From: a virus
DNA: 54,920 nt
Reading direction: 5' to 3' (one strand)
Virus record (IMG/VR): IMGVR_UViG_3300025410_000024
Location: 1 to 54,920 of that record
Positions 11,552-18,428 of the stretch are shown here, one piece after another. The notes below the pieces were generated by a model. It worked only from the letters and a program-made list of their open reading frames with translations. It was not told the DNA's origin and did not search any database. A program made the translations under genes and the position numbers. Every line of letters starts with the position of its first letter. The first letter of the stretch is position 1.

Positions 11552-11722
11552 ATGATTACCCAAGCACTAGAAACAGTTACAGCAATCAGCCAAGTATTAC
11601 AGATGCCTATGTTAGAGACTTTGCTGTACATTAGAGAGCACACAGAAGAATTCAGTCTCACAGAGTTGCGCGATTACTACATCGTGATGGCAGACTTTGA
11701 ACGCCTGTTGACACCTGCTTAA
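11552..11722 (+). CDS. Hypothetical early protein, 56 aa
   Basis: A short ORF whose ATG follows AACAGGAGCACACT and which ends in TAA at 11720-11722. It is all-helical (ALETVTAISQVLQMPMLETL, then LTELRDYYIVMADFERLL). No family is recognised. The next promoter overlaps its last codons. Confidence 0.7.
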   Translation: MITQALETVTAISQVLQMPMLETLLYIREHTEEFSLTELRDYYIVMADFERLLTPA

Positions 11723-11736
11723 TTTCGCAGTATAAT
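11708..11736 (+). promoter_or_regulatory. sigma-70 promoter overlapping a gene end
   Basis: TTGACA (11708-11713, coding), 17 nt, TATAAT (11731-11736). Confidence 0.85.
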
Positions 11737-11763
11737 ACATTTACTTTAACAAAGGAGCAGACT

Positions 11764-11856
11764 ATGTTAGTAGAAGCATTTATGTTATCTTTTCCATTAT
11801 GGTTCATTTTGCTGGCAATGCTAATGGCAATTGTAGCGGTTGACGGAATGAAATAA
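11764..11856 (+). CDS. Single-pass membrane micro-protein, 30 aa
   Basis: The ATG at 11764 follows AACAAAGGAGCAGACT with its own promoter. Residues 5-25 (AFMLSFPLWFILLAMLMAIV) are one hydrophobic helix, leaving almost nothing outside the membrane. A dedicated consensus promoter for a 30-residue protein argues that it is functional, perhaps in membrane takeover or superinfection exclusion. That is inference. Confidence 0.65.
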   Translation: MLVEAFMLSFPLWFILLAMLMAIVAVDGMK

Positions 11857-11868
11857 ATCGGTTATAAT
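11840..11868 (+). promoter_or_regulatory. sigma-70 promoter overlapping a gene end
   Basis: TTGACG (11840-11845, coding), 17 nt, TATAAT (11863-11868). Confidence 0.8.
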
Positions 11869-11898
11869 AACCACATGTTAAGCAAAAAGGAGTTGAAT

Positions 11899-12048
11899 AT
11901 GTCAAACGCAAATAACGTCAGCAAATTTATTGTTTGGGTAGGCGGCGTAGCTGATTATGAAGGCGATGATTTAAATCAGGCCAAAGCAGTCTATAAAGAG
12001 TGGATTTCACAAAACTACGATGATGTCATTTTGGAAGTAGTGGCATAA
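11899..12048 (+). CDS. Hypothetical early protein, 49 aa
   Basis: A short ORF whose ATG follows AAAAAGGAGTTGAAT and which ends in TAA at 12046-12048. The pattern strand-helix-strand is visible (VSKFIVWVGGVADYEGDD, then AKAVYKEWISQNYDDVILEV). Small proteins with the pattern 'vwVgGv-D...-...A..-Y.eWi..GYDDV' occur in many phages, function unknown. Confidence 0.75.
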   Translation: MSNANNVSKFIVWVGGVADYEGDDLNQAKAVYKEWISQNYDDVILEVVA

Positions 12049-12081
12049 TCACACTTGTTGCTAAAAAACAACACTTTTCGG

Positions 12082-12110
12082 TTGCCCAAAAACACAAAAT
12101 CGGTTATAAT
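12082..12110 (+). promoter_or_regulatory. sigma-70 promoter
   Basis: TTGCCC (12082-12087), 17 nt, TATAAT (12105-12110). Upstream, TGTTG (12056-12060) and CAACA (12069-12073) plus CTTTT form a weak terminator-like hairpin for the previous gene. Confidence 0.75.
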
Positions 12111-12142
12111 ACATACATCAACAACGCATTAAGGAGCACACT

Positions 12143-12502
12143 ATGTTCGCACTAGCAACCAAGGAAGCATTCAATTTAACAGCAGTACAAGACGCGCTCA
12201 ACGAAGCAGGCATTCAAGCTCGCACAGCGGCCAAAGACTTCTACAGCAAACACGGTGATCGTGATGCTTGTGGCTTTGCTTGGGTCAACGTGTACGGCGT
12301 ACGTTCAAACTCAAAGCTGGGCAAGGCCTTACAGGCCGCAGGCTTCCGCAAAGACTACACAGGTGCCTTGTGCTTGTGGAACCCCAGCCAAATGGGCACA
12401 CAAAGCATCTCAATCCTGGAAGCGGGTGCTGTGGCCTACGCAGATGTGATCAAACAGCGCCTAGGACTTGAGCAGGTCTACGCAGGATCAAGATTAGATT
12501 AA
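12143..12502 (+). CDS. Conserved phage hypothetical protein, 119 aa
   Basis: The ATG at 12143 follows TAAGGAGCACACT. Residues 35-70 (HGDRDACGFAWVNVYGVRSN) and the C-terminal helix (LEAGAVAYADVIKQRLG) form a pattern I know from many myovirus genomes without a known role. It is soluble and single-domain. A strong terminator (12519-12557) follows, so this is a monocistronic unit. Confidence 0.8.
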   Translation: MFALATKEAFNLTAVQDALNEAGIQARTAAKDFYSKHGDRDACGFAWVNVYGVRSNSKLGKALQAAGFRKDYTGALCLWNPSQMGTQSISILEAGAVAYADVIKQRLGLEQVYAGSRLD

Positions 12503-12518
12503 GGGCGGTAGTTGTGTT

Positions 12519-12557
12519 TACCAGGCAGGAGCGCCGTAAGTCCTGGTATTTTTTTTT
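12519..12557 (+). terminator. Strong intrinsic terminator
   Basis: TACCAGG (12519-12525) pairs with CCTGGTA (12542-12548), followed by nine T. The 16-nt loop has inner pairing potential. Confidence 0.9.
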
Positions 12558-12567
12558 GGAGTCGACA

Positions 12568-12807
12568 ATGATGTCAATGAAAATGAGAGCTTTTTGTGAT
12601 GCTATAGTATATACCGTGGCTTTGATCCTGGCCGCTGTGGCTATTAAGGCGGCAGGTGATTGGTTAGAGGCCAATGCCACTATAGAAGAACTACACACCT
12701 TTTGTAACCTGTGCCTGATAGGATTTGCTGTATATATGTTTTACACATTCCGATTGAGCCAACTGGAAACCCGGGAAACATTGAAGAAGTTTTCGGATAA
12801 ACTGTAA
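12568..12807 (+). CDS. Small two-helix membrane protein, 79 aa
   Basis: The ATG at 12568 is 6 bases after the GGAG that follows the T-tract; an upstream in-frame start lies in the terminator and is rejected. Transmembrane helices are likely at residues 12-30 (IVYTVALILAAVAIKAAGDW) and 45-61 (FCNLCLIGFAVYMFYTF), with a charged C-terminal tail. It lies right behind a strong terminator with no promoter of its own, so its expression would depend on read-through or processing. Confidence 0.7.
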   Translation: MMSMKMRAFCDAIVYTVALILAAVAIKAAGDWLEANATIEELHTFCNLCLIGFAVYMFYTFRLSQLETRETLKKFSDKL

Positions 12808-12836
12808 TTGACTGCTACAGTGAATCACAGTATAAT
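12808..12836 (+). promoter_or_regulatory. sigma-70 promoter of the AAA+ operon
   Basis: TTGACT (12808-12813), 17 nt, TATAAT (12831-12836). The -10-proximal half resembles that of the tRNA promoter (CACAGTATAAT). Confidence 0.85.
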
Positions 12837-12872
12837 ACACACTTGTTAAATAAATTATCAAAGGAACCAACA

Positions 12873-13739
12873 ATGGCAAAAGCAAATACTCGTCCCGGCA
12901 AGACAGCAGAGATCTTAGAGTTCGACACAGATGCTATCCGTGCACGAGAAAAAGAAGTCGCCAAGGAATCAGATGATTCAATCATCGAGCGTCTACGTGA
13001 GCGTTTTCAAATCTTAACGGATATGACACGAGCAGTCAAGCAAGGAGACATTCGTGCTATGATTGTCAGTGGCCCACCCGGAGTTGGTAAATCCTTTGGT
13101 GTTGAAGCAGTACTAGAAAAGGATGGTTTATTTGACAGTCTCGCAGAGCGCAAGCCCAAGTATGAAATCGTCAAAGGTGCGATGAGCAGTATCGGTCTTT
13201 ATGCCAAGTTATACGAGTACAGCCAATCAGGCAATGTAGTGGTGTTTGATGACTGTGACAGTATCCTTATGGAGGACTTATCATTAAACATCCTTAAGGG
13301 TGCCTTAGACTCCAGCAACAGACGCTTCATCAGCTGGAACACAGACAGTCGTATCCTACGCTCAGAGGGCATTCCAGATCGCTTTGAGTTCTGTGCAGGT
13401 GCTATCTTTATCACCAACATCAAGTTCGAGCACGTACGATCAAAGAAGCTCAGAGATCACTTAGACGCCCTGGAAAGCCGTTGCCACTACATTGATCTAC
13501 AGATGGACACAACCAGAGAGAAGCTACTCCGCATCAAGCAGATTGTAGGAGACGGTATGTTGGACAAGTACGAGTTCCACGACGCTGTCAAAGCAGAGAT
13601 TGTAGAGTTTGTAGAAAGCAATGCCGATCATTTACGTGAGTTGAGTCTGCGTATGGTCCTGAAGATTGCAGATTTGAAAAAGAGCTTTCCCAACAACTAC
13701 CAGTCTATGGCACGTACTACTTGTTTCCGTAGGGCCTAA
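12873..13739 (+). CDS. AAA+ ATPase, 288 aa
   Basis: The ATG at 12873 follows CAAAGGAACCAACA; a TTG upstream is rejected. Walker A is GPPGVGKS (residues 67-74), Walker B is VVVFDDCDS (122-130), and a sensor-like FITNIKF and an Arg-rich segment follow, as in AAA+ ATPases of the phage type that share a fold with MoxR/Cdc48 modules. No nuclease or protease domain is attached. It probably remodels a protein or nucleoprotein complex during early infection. It is the largest early gene and the start of an operon with three membrane or zinc-motif genes (13743-14427), with tiny gaps or ATGA overlaps. Confidence 0.9.
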   Translation: MAKANTRPGKTAEILEFDTDAIRAREKEVAKESDDSIIERLRERFQILTDMTRAVKQGDIRAMIVSGPPGVGKSFGVEAVLEKDGLFDSLAERKPKYEIVKGAMSSIGLYAKLYEYSQSGNVVVFDDCDSILMEDLSLNILKGALDSSNRRFISWNTDSRILRSEGIPDRFEFCAGAIFITNIKFEHVRSKKLRDHLDALESRCHYIDLQMDTTREKLLRIKQIVGDGMLDKYEFHDAVKAEIVEFVESNADHLRELSLRMVLKIADLKKSFPNNYQSMARTTCFRRA

Positions 13740-13742
13740 TAT

Positions 13743-13985
13743 ATGACAATGCGAAACCTACAGCGTACGATTATCATAGTGCTTATTTGTGCTGTGCTGT
13801 ACTTACTAGGAGCGGAGATCAATGCCCAGTTTTGGGCAATCTCCAGCATACTAGCACTAACAATATGCCTAGAGTTCCTAGCATACACATCAGGAATGGC
13901 TGATGGTATTGAAGCATATATGCGTATGTCCTTGGAACAACGAACCCGTTTAGAACAATTACTCAAAGAAGACGACTTAAAATGA
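13743..13985 (+). CDS. Small two-helix membrane protein, 80 aa
   Basis: Starts three bases after the stop of the ATPase gene; ATG 13743 and ATG 13749 are both possible and no clear Shine-Dalgarno decides. Hydrophobic segments at residues 8-24 and 30-48 are followed by a polar helical tail (MRMSLEQRTRLEQLLKEDD) that is probably cytosolic. It overlaps the next gene by four bases (ATGA). It may anchor a complex with the ATPase; that is inference. Confidence 0.7.
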   Translation: MTMRNLQRTIIIVLICAVLYLLGAEINAQFWAISSILALTICLEFLAYTSGMADGIEAYMRMSLEQRTRLEQLLKEDDLK

Positions 13986-14236
13986 TCACAACTAAACAGG
14001 CCTATAGTCCAGTATGTACATACCTAGGAAATGCAGTCAGACTAGAATGCCAATGTAATAAACCCAGCATAGAGAACAAGAGCTACTGTGAAGAACACGT
14101 TTGGACAGTATATCAAAAGAACAGTATGCTAGGACGACGTGTCAAGGACACTCGTGTAGCCAACAGCGTACACCTTTGGGAAAGCCTGTTTAATGAAGCT
14201 GTAGAAGAACTTATCGCAGAAGGAGAAATAGTATGA
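13982..14236 (+). CDS. Zinc-motif protein with GcrA-like end, 84 aa
   Basis: Coupled start (ATGA). Residues 12-45 hold Cys 12, Cys 23, Cys 25, Cys 36 and His 39 (CTYLGNAVRLECQCNKPS, then SYCEEHVWTVYQ). The end of this motif resembles the C-terminal zinc segment YCxxHxxxAYQ of GcrA-type cell-cycle regulators of alphaproteobacteria. The rest is helical. It could be a DNA-binding or sigma-contacting regulator, but the GcrA N-terminal HTH is absent. It is bracketed by two membrane-protein genes. Confidence 0.65.
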   Translation: MITTKQAYSPVCTYLGNAVRLECQCNKPSIENKSYCEEHVWTVYQKNSMLGRRVKDTRVANSVHLWESLFNEAVEELIAEGEIV

Positions 14237-14427
14237 AAGACCTAGCAGTTATCCTAATATTCCTGGGTGCTTTTGCCCTAATAGTATTTGCACCCTTTGC
14301 TACTGTATGGGCGTTGAACACGCTGTTCAGTGGACTAGGATTGAATATTCCTTATACATTCGAAACATGGTGTGCTGTATTGATCCTAGGAACGTTCCTG
14401 CGAGCCAATGTAAACATCAAGAAATGA
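14233..14427 (+). CDS. Small membrane protein, 64 aa
   Basis: Coupled start (ATGA) after GAAGGAGAAATAGT. Two transmembrane helices at about residues 4-28 (LAVILIFLGAFALIVFAPFA) and 42-58, with a short basic end. I have seen similar small membrane proteins in T4-like phages, function unknown. It is the last gene of the ATPase operon. Confidence 0.75.
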   Translation: MKDLAVILIFLGAFALIVFAPFATVWALNTLFSGLGLNIPYTFETWCAVLILGTFLRANVNIKK

Positions 14428-14713
14428 TGCTCCGGTGTACCTGGTCTGCTGTCTAAGGTGGGGTGGGTTGGGTACATTTTTACAAGTGTTGTTTTTGCGC
14501 AACAAATGCAATGCCAAACTTTTCAAAAATTTTTCTAAAAATTTTTCCAAAAACCACCTTAAAAAACTTCGACTTAGATTAAAACGGCCTGGGGTCTATA
14601 TTTCCAGACCTTGAAATTTTTGCGTCGCAAATTTTTGCCCTATATATAGACCTCGGGCTAACTGTGCTAACTATATGTATATAACCCCTTTACACAATAT
14701 ACGCACACACTCA
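14428..14713 (+). other. Non-coding junction with hairpins and AT-rich repeats
   Basis: The first element is the terminator-like hairpin at 14436-14481. After it come TTTTTGCGC (14492-14500), two tandem AAAAATTTTTC copies around 14525-14547, the hairpin GGTCT/AGACC (14593-14597/14606-14610), and TTTGCG-T-CGCAAA around 14619-14631 followed by T5. I see no gene. The stretch separates the early array from the late + strand genes and may hold regulatory or origin functions. Confidence 0.5.
14436..14481 (+). terminator. Probable terminator of the ATPase operon
   Basis: TGTACC (14436-14441) pairs with GGTACA (14471-14476), followed by five T. The loop is 29 nt and can fold internally. Confidence 0.5.
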
Positions 14714-14953
14714 ATGGACTTACTACACACTCTTGTTCCACGTTTTTTCAGTATTCTATTAAGTTGGATAGACACTGGAAATCTTCGTAACCGCTTATAT
14801 ACGCTAGAACAACGTGTAGAAATACTGGAGACTGCTCTCAGCGACATAGAGCGTATAAACAGTAAAAATGCTCGTGATCCACTTGTACAGGGCATAGTTG
14901 ATCGTGTAAACAGGGTAGAAAAAGCTTCTGAAGATTTAAAATCTGGGGTTTAA
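14714..14953 (+). CDS. Possible coiled-coil protein, 79 aa
   Basis: The frame is open from an ATG at 14675; I choose ATG 14714, but no Shine-Dalgarno is visible at either. An amphipathic N-terminal helix (LLHTLVPRFFSILLSWIDTG) is followed by a heptad-like region (NRLYTLEQRVEILETALSDI) and a charged end. A membrane-associated coiled coil is plausible. Absence of a ribosome-binding site keeps confidence low. Confidence 0.4.
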   Translation: MDLLHTLVPRFFSILLSWIDTGNLRNRLYTLEQRVEILETALSDIERINSKNARDPLVQGIVDRVNRVEKASEDLKSGV

Positions 14954-15209
14954 AAATTTTGCGCAGTAAATTTTTGACTGTGTATATAGAGGTTTATGCC
15001 CGGTCATACATTGATCTATACGCTAGTACTAGATCATCTAGACTGTATATGTACTGTATTTCTACTGTGTGTTATACTGTGAATATATAGTATAAAGAGT
15101 ATATAAGAGTTAGACCCACTCCGATAAAAAGGGTTTACCGATTTTTTTGCGCTTCGCGCTTCGCGTTCTTGGGCCTAATCTAACCCAATCTGAGCTAGGA
15201 CTACACGCT
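14954..15209 (+). other. Non-coding stretch before the tail adhesin gene
   Basis: It contains TTTTGCGC (14957-14964), a TA-rich section with many GTATA/TATAC dyads (14980-15110), and TTTTTTTGCGC followed by tandem CGCTTCG (around 15142-15165). No gene is seen. Confidence 0.45.
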
Positions 15210-15217
15210 AATAAATA
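15210..15217 (+). promoter_or_regulatory. T4-type late promoter, 5 nt before ATG
   Basis: AATAAATA followed by AGTGT and the ATG at 15223. By T4 late-promoter geometry (octamer about -13 to -6) transcription would start on the ATG. Confidence 0.65.
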
Positions 15218-15222
15218 AGTGT

Positions 15223-16326
15223 ATGACATTACCATCTTATCCCAGTTCTCTAAGTTTAAACCAGATTGAGCAGGAATTTACCTGCAATGGATCATACTGT
15301 AGCCTGTGTAACCCAAAATCATTGAGCGAATTTTACGCTTCTCCCTGTGGGAGAGTTGTCAGCGGTACAATTGGTTATCCCAATGGTGTAGCTACTCCTA
15401 TACCCAGTTCGGGTGCTTTGAGCATCGATAACTTCCACGGGGCCAAGGCAGCCTGTATGCTTGTACTTAACAGCACACAATCTTGGACTGTGCCCGCGGG
15501 CGCTAGTTGTATAACTGTACTACTAGCCGGGGGAGGAGGGGGTGGGGGCTCTACTGTAGGTCATGGTGGTGATGGTGGCGGGGGTGGGGGCGCCGGCGGA
15601 ATAGTTGCCACAACACTATCAGTTAATCCCGGAGATACTTACTGTGTTGTGGTTGGTGGTGGGGGTGCCGGGGGCAGTGCTACTACATTAGGAGATTGGG
15701 GTAGTAATGGTGGATATACCTGTTTTTGCGGACCGGGTGGAAGTTGGCTTGCAGGAGGCGGCGGCGGAGGGGGTGGCTCACACTACGGCGGTTATGGCTA
15801 TAATTATTCTGGAAGAAACGGAGCCAGTGGTGGAGGAGCCAGTGCGTACTTTGGCAATACTTATAATTGGACTCCGGGGGCAGCCACCTATGGGATACAA
15901 GGTAACCGAGGCGGTTGTCAATGCGACAACGGCACAAATGGATCAGGTGGCGCAGTGTGTACTCCTGGAGGAGACTACGGGCAAGGCACCGGAGGACAAG
16001 GACTTCATTTTTATTCAGTGTCCGCTCCTGGATGCTATTGTGTTGGTGGGGGTGGGGGCGCCGGCGGAGGATTCACCGATAGTCCTAGCGGATTTACTCC
16101 CTCTAGTATATTCGGACAAGGCAAGCCAGGTGGACAAGGATACGGAGCCGCTGGCGGAGATGGGGCCGCGGCCACCGGAGGAAACGCACTACCTGGAGCA
16201 GATGCTGTGGTTAATCGAGGAGGTGGAGGTGGAGGCGGAGGTGGACACTTTTATGATACCAACGACGGAGCCGGAGGCGGGCAAGGTGGCTCGGGTGTAG
16301 TAGTAATTGCACTAGGTCGACCCTAA
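15223..16326 (+). CDS. Glycine-rich tail fibre/adhesin protein, 367 aa
   Basis: Residues 1-78 match the N-terminal pattern of phage fibre proteins (SLSLNQIEQEF, then SLSEFY, then IPSSGALSIDNFHGAK). Here the segment is unusually Cys-rich, with four Cys between residues 19 and 43. Residues 85-100 (SWTVPAGASCITVLLAGGGG) open a glycine-rich domain of the Gly_rich_2 type. The remaining 260 residues alternate poly-Gly runs with variable loops, like the polyglycine-II adhesins at fibre tips (T4-like gp38 class). It probably determines receptor binding. It has a leaderless-type late promoter. The variable, Gly-repeat DNA could favour recombination and host-range switching. Confidence 0.8.
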   Translation: MTLPSYPSSLSLNQIEQEFTCNGSYCSLCNPKSLSEFYASPCGRVVSGTIGYPNGVATPIPSSGALSIDNFHGAKAACMLVLNSTQSWTVPAGASCITVLLAGGGGGGGSTVGHGGDGGGGGGAGGIVATTLSVNPGDTYCVVVGGGGAGGSATTLGDWGSNGGYTCFCGPGGSWLAGGGGGGGGSHYGGYGYNYSGRNGASGGGASAYFGNTYNWTPGAATYGIQGNRGGCQCDNGTNGSGGAVCTPGGDYGQGTGGQGLHFYSVSAPGCYCVGGGGGAGGGFTDSPSGFTPSSIFGQGKPGGQGYGAAGGDGAAATGGNALPGADAVVNRGGGGGGGGGHFYDTNDGAGGGQGGSGVVVIALGRP

Positions 16327-16337
16327 GGATTAAAATT

Positions 16338-16784
16338 ATGGCACATTATGCTAAAATAGAAAAAGGTATAGTACAAACAGTTATTGTTGCAGATGCTGAC
16401 AATATTGCTGGAGCCGACGGTACTTGGATTCAGGTCAGCTACAATACTCGCGGTGGAATACATTATGGTCCTGATGGACAGCCTGATGGCGGAGTTGCAT
16501 TGCGTAAAAATTATCCCGGAATAGGTTGGTGCTATGATTCTGTGCTAGATTGTTTTTATCCACCAAGGCCTTTTCCTAGTTGGACATTGGATACTGACAC
16601 CGCTATGTGGAATCCTCCCATACCTAGGCCCACGGAACTACCCCCACAACCTTCGGGTTCTCAAAGAATAATAGACTGGAGATGGTTTGAACCTGAACTA
16701 ACCTGGGTCCCTGCAGATCAAATCTTTTCAAAGATTTCTGAGTTCCGAACTTCAAAACTAACTATTCCAACCACACAACTATAA
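16338..16784 (+). CDS. Conserved tail-associated protein, 148 aa
   Basis: The ATG at 16338 follows CTAAGGATTAAAATT. Residues 1-75 (AHYAKIEKGIVQTVIVADAD, then WIQVSYNTRGGIHYGPDGQP) match a protein I know from cyanophage-like T4 relatives that sits near fibre genes. The Pro- and Trp-rich second half (CFYPPRPFPSWTLDTDTAMW) is typical. It may be a fibre chaperone or a small virion protein; the role is not established. Confidence 0.75.
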   Translation: MAHYAKIEKGIVQTVIVADADNIAGADGTWIQVSYNTRGGIHYGPDGQPDGGVALRKNYPGIGWCYDSVLDCFYPPRPFPSWTLDTDTAMWNPPIPRPTELPPQPSGSQRIIDWRWFEPELTWVPADQIFSKISEFRTSKLTIPTTQL

Positions 16785-16799
16785 AAAAGGACAATAACA

Positions 16800-17192
16800 A
16801 TGGCAGATCCACAAGTACAAATTGGCTCAGTATCTAACATATATTCAAGACAAACTTTGTTTGTAAATGCAGGGGACAGTGAAACTCAAACATACACATT
16901 TGATAATCTAACCTTGTTGGCCACAGGACAGGTATCTGTGACTGTAAACGGTACTACCACAAATTTTACAGCACCTCATATGATTTATATACAGGCCAAT
17001 AAAACTCATCAGATCACTGCATTGGTAGATAATACATTGGCTTTTTCTGTTCACGTGCTTAGAGATTACACTGACGCAGTTTTAGATCCTTCAATGATTC
17101 CTCAAGGAATTAGCCCACTGGTGTTAAGTCAACCTATACTGTCGCAATTGCCAAATATAAGTTGGTTTGTTAATCCACCACCATCTGTGTGA
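16800..17192 (+). CDS. Cupin-like small protein, 130 aa
   Basis: The ATG at 16800 follows AAAAAGGACAATAACA. A beta-rich sequence (QTYTFDNLTLLATGQVSVTV, then APHMIYIQANKTHQITALVD) resembles a cupin-type jelly roll in which a His lies in the 'I-x-x-x-x-x-H-x-I-x-A' strand. Similar genes accompany fibre genes in T4-like phages. Its 3' end overlaps the convergent nucleotidase gene by 23 bases. Confidence 0.65.
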   Translation: MADPQVQIGSVSNIYSRQTLFVNAGDSETQTYTFDNLTLLATGQVSVTVNGTTTNFTAPHMIYIQANKTHQITALVDNTLAFSVHVLRDYTDAVLDPSMIPQGISPLVLSQPILSQLPNISWFVNPPPSV

Positions 17193-17697
17193 ATTTGATT
17201 TTTTCAAACAGGTCTGTTAGTGTCTGGAGTGCCTGGTTGTAGTCTTTGCTGACCTTGACTGCTATTCCTTTGGCTCGGGTCCATTCTTCACAGTTGCTAG
17301 TACGGTCATCTACTAGTATATCTCCTTGATCACAGTGTACGTGTTTATCGTCTGAATAAGGGCCAAAGCGTACACGAATATCTGGGTAATAGTCGTGAAT
17401 CCACAGTATTTTATCGTGGAAAACATCAGGCATATCGTTGTTACGCGGGATAGCAGTTAATATATACAATTTCCAATTTAGTTCATCACGGAATCGTCGA
17501 GCTAGATCTATCATAGCATCTGCCTGAGGCATCTTGGGCAGGTTCCTATAAAAATTAGGATGGCTCTTTAACTTACTCCAACTAGCATTGTCCCAACGTT
17601 CTTGTTGCGGATGTGTTTTTTCTTTTTTTATTATTTCGCGGGCGCGAGTATCAAAGTCAGCTACTACGCCGTCCATATCTATATAAATTGTTGGCAT
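17170..17697 (-). CDS. 5'(3')-deoxyribonucleotidase-like HAD phosphatase, 175 aa
   Basis: I start at the ATG at 17697, which follows ATAGGAATTCA; the longer frame has no Shine-Dalgarno. DMDGVVADFD at residues 7-16 is the HAD motif I with the nucleophile Asp and the second catalytic Asp. Motif II is LYILTAIP, and motif III/IV includes the DDRTSNCEEW segment. The arrangement fits the NT5C/5'(3')-deoxyribonucleotidase family, which removes phosphate from dNMPs. In phages such enzymes shape the nucleotide pool or discard unwanted bases. Confidence 0.85.
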   Translation of the reverse strand: MPTIYIDMDGVVADFDTRAREIIKKEKTHPQQERWDNASWSKLKSHPNFYRNLPKMPQADAMIDLARRFRDELNWKLYILTAIPRNNDMPDVFHDKILWIHDYYPDIRVRFGPYSDDKHVHCDQGDILVDDRTSNCEEWTRAKGIAVKVSKDYNQALQTLTDLFEKIKFTQMVVD

Positions 17698-17704
17698 TGA
17701 ATTC

Positions 17705-18397
17705 CTATATACTAAGTTCTTGATCGTGTAATTTATCAATTAGTGTTAGAATACCAGCTAGTGTGTCATCATTGCGAAGGCTTTTATAAACTAAATTCGG
17801 AATACTAAATTCTCCTGCTTTTGTACTGTGCAATCCTTGCTTCCTGTACATACGCAGTATTTTTACAGCCTTGCGACAAATTATTAAATTTCCTGTTTTA
17901 ATGGCCTGTGCCAGAATCTTTTTCCAAACACTGACCATATGCTCTAGTTCTTTTTGATCGTACTCGGGAATAGCCGAACTGGGTTTTTTAATCCAACGTT
18001 CTTGTAATATGCTGTAGGTACTACTTACAGCAGGTTCATTAGAATTTTCAATATACAATTCTACAGGAATACCGTGCACAGATATATTGTAGTCTTTTTT
18101 ATACAGTAATCTTTTAGTATCAAACAATTCATCAACTTCTCTATCACATTGAACAGAACCGTAATCTGCTATGATATGCAGATCAAGATCACTTTTATTT
18201 GTGTAGGTATAGTTAGCGTTCCCGCCACTTACTACAATATCAACAACCTGTACAGGAACATCAACAAACGTTATAAAATCTTCGGCAATGCGTAATAAAG
18301 CTCCGCGCACAGAACTTTTCAATCTTTCTCCGTCCCAGAGCTCGGGGTTAAGTACTTTATTATGGCCAATGGGTTTTTCGAATTCACGTATTTGCAT
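17705..18397 (-). CDS. Nucleotidyltransferase-fold protein, 230 aa
   Basis: ATG at 18397 (two codons upstream, TTG is open but not needed). VVSGGNANYTYTNKSDLDLH (residues 55-74) is the polymerase-beta-type nucleotidyltransferase motif: a Gly-Gly/Gly-Ser turn followed by DLDLH, with a third acidic residue likely in VELYIEN. Such proteins occur in many T4-like phages. The substrate (protein, tRNA or small molecule) is unknown. It has a late promoter, GATAAATA, 7 bases before the ATG, back-to-back with that of the AlgH-like gene. Confidence 0.8.
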   Translation of the reverse strand: MQIREFEKPIGHNKVLNPELWDGERLKSSVRGALLRIAEDFITFVDVPVQVVDIVVSGGNANYTYTNKSDLDLHIIADYGSVQCDREVDELFDTKRLLYKKDYNISVHGIPVELYIENSNEPAVSSTYSILQERWIKKPSSAIPEYDQKELEHMVSVWKKILAQAIKTGNLIICRKAVKILRMYRKQGLHSTKAGEFSIPNLVYKSLRNDDTLAGILTLIDKLHDQELSI

Positions 18398-18404
18398 GAT
18401 CAAA

Positions 18405-18412
18405 TATTTATC
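18405..18412 (-). promoter_or_regulatory. T4-type late promoter (- strand)
   Basis: GATAAATA read on the - strand, 7 bases before the ATG at 18397. Confidence 0.55.
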
Positions 18413-18414
18413 GG

Positions 18415-18422
18415 ATTAAATA
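18415..18422 (+). promoter_or_regulatory. T4-type late promoter (+ strand)
   Basis: ATTAAATA, 6 bases before the ATG at 18429. It is separated by two bases from the - strand promoter at 18405-18412. Confidence 0.5.
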
Positions 18423-18428
18423 TGTTAT

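Noticed and set aside
14521-14550. Tandem AAAAATTTTT as an attachment site or insertion-sequence end
   Set aside because: No integrase or transposase is present, no target duplication was found, and A/T tracts of this kind are common in this AT-rich DNA.
15707-16300. 197-codon frame inside the glycine-rich adhesin gene
   Set aside because: It is the shifted reading of GGN repeats, with unnatural composition (Glu/Val runs) and no ribosome-binding site. The adhesin frame matches known fibre patterns.
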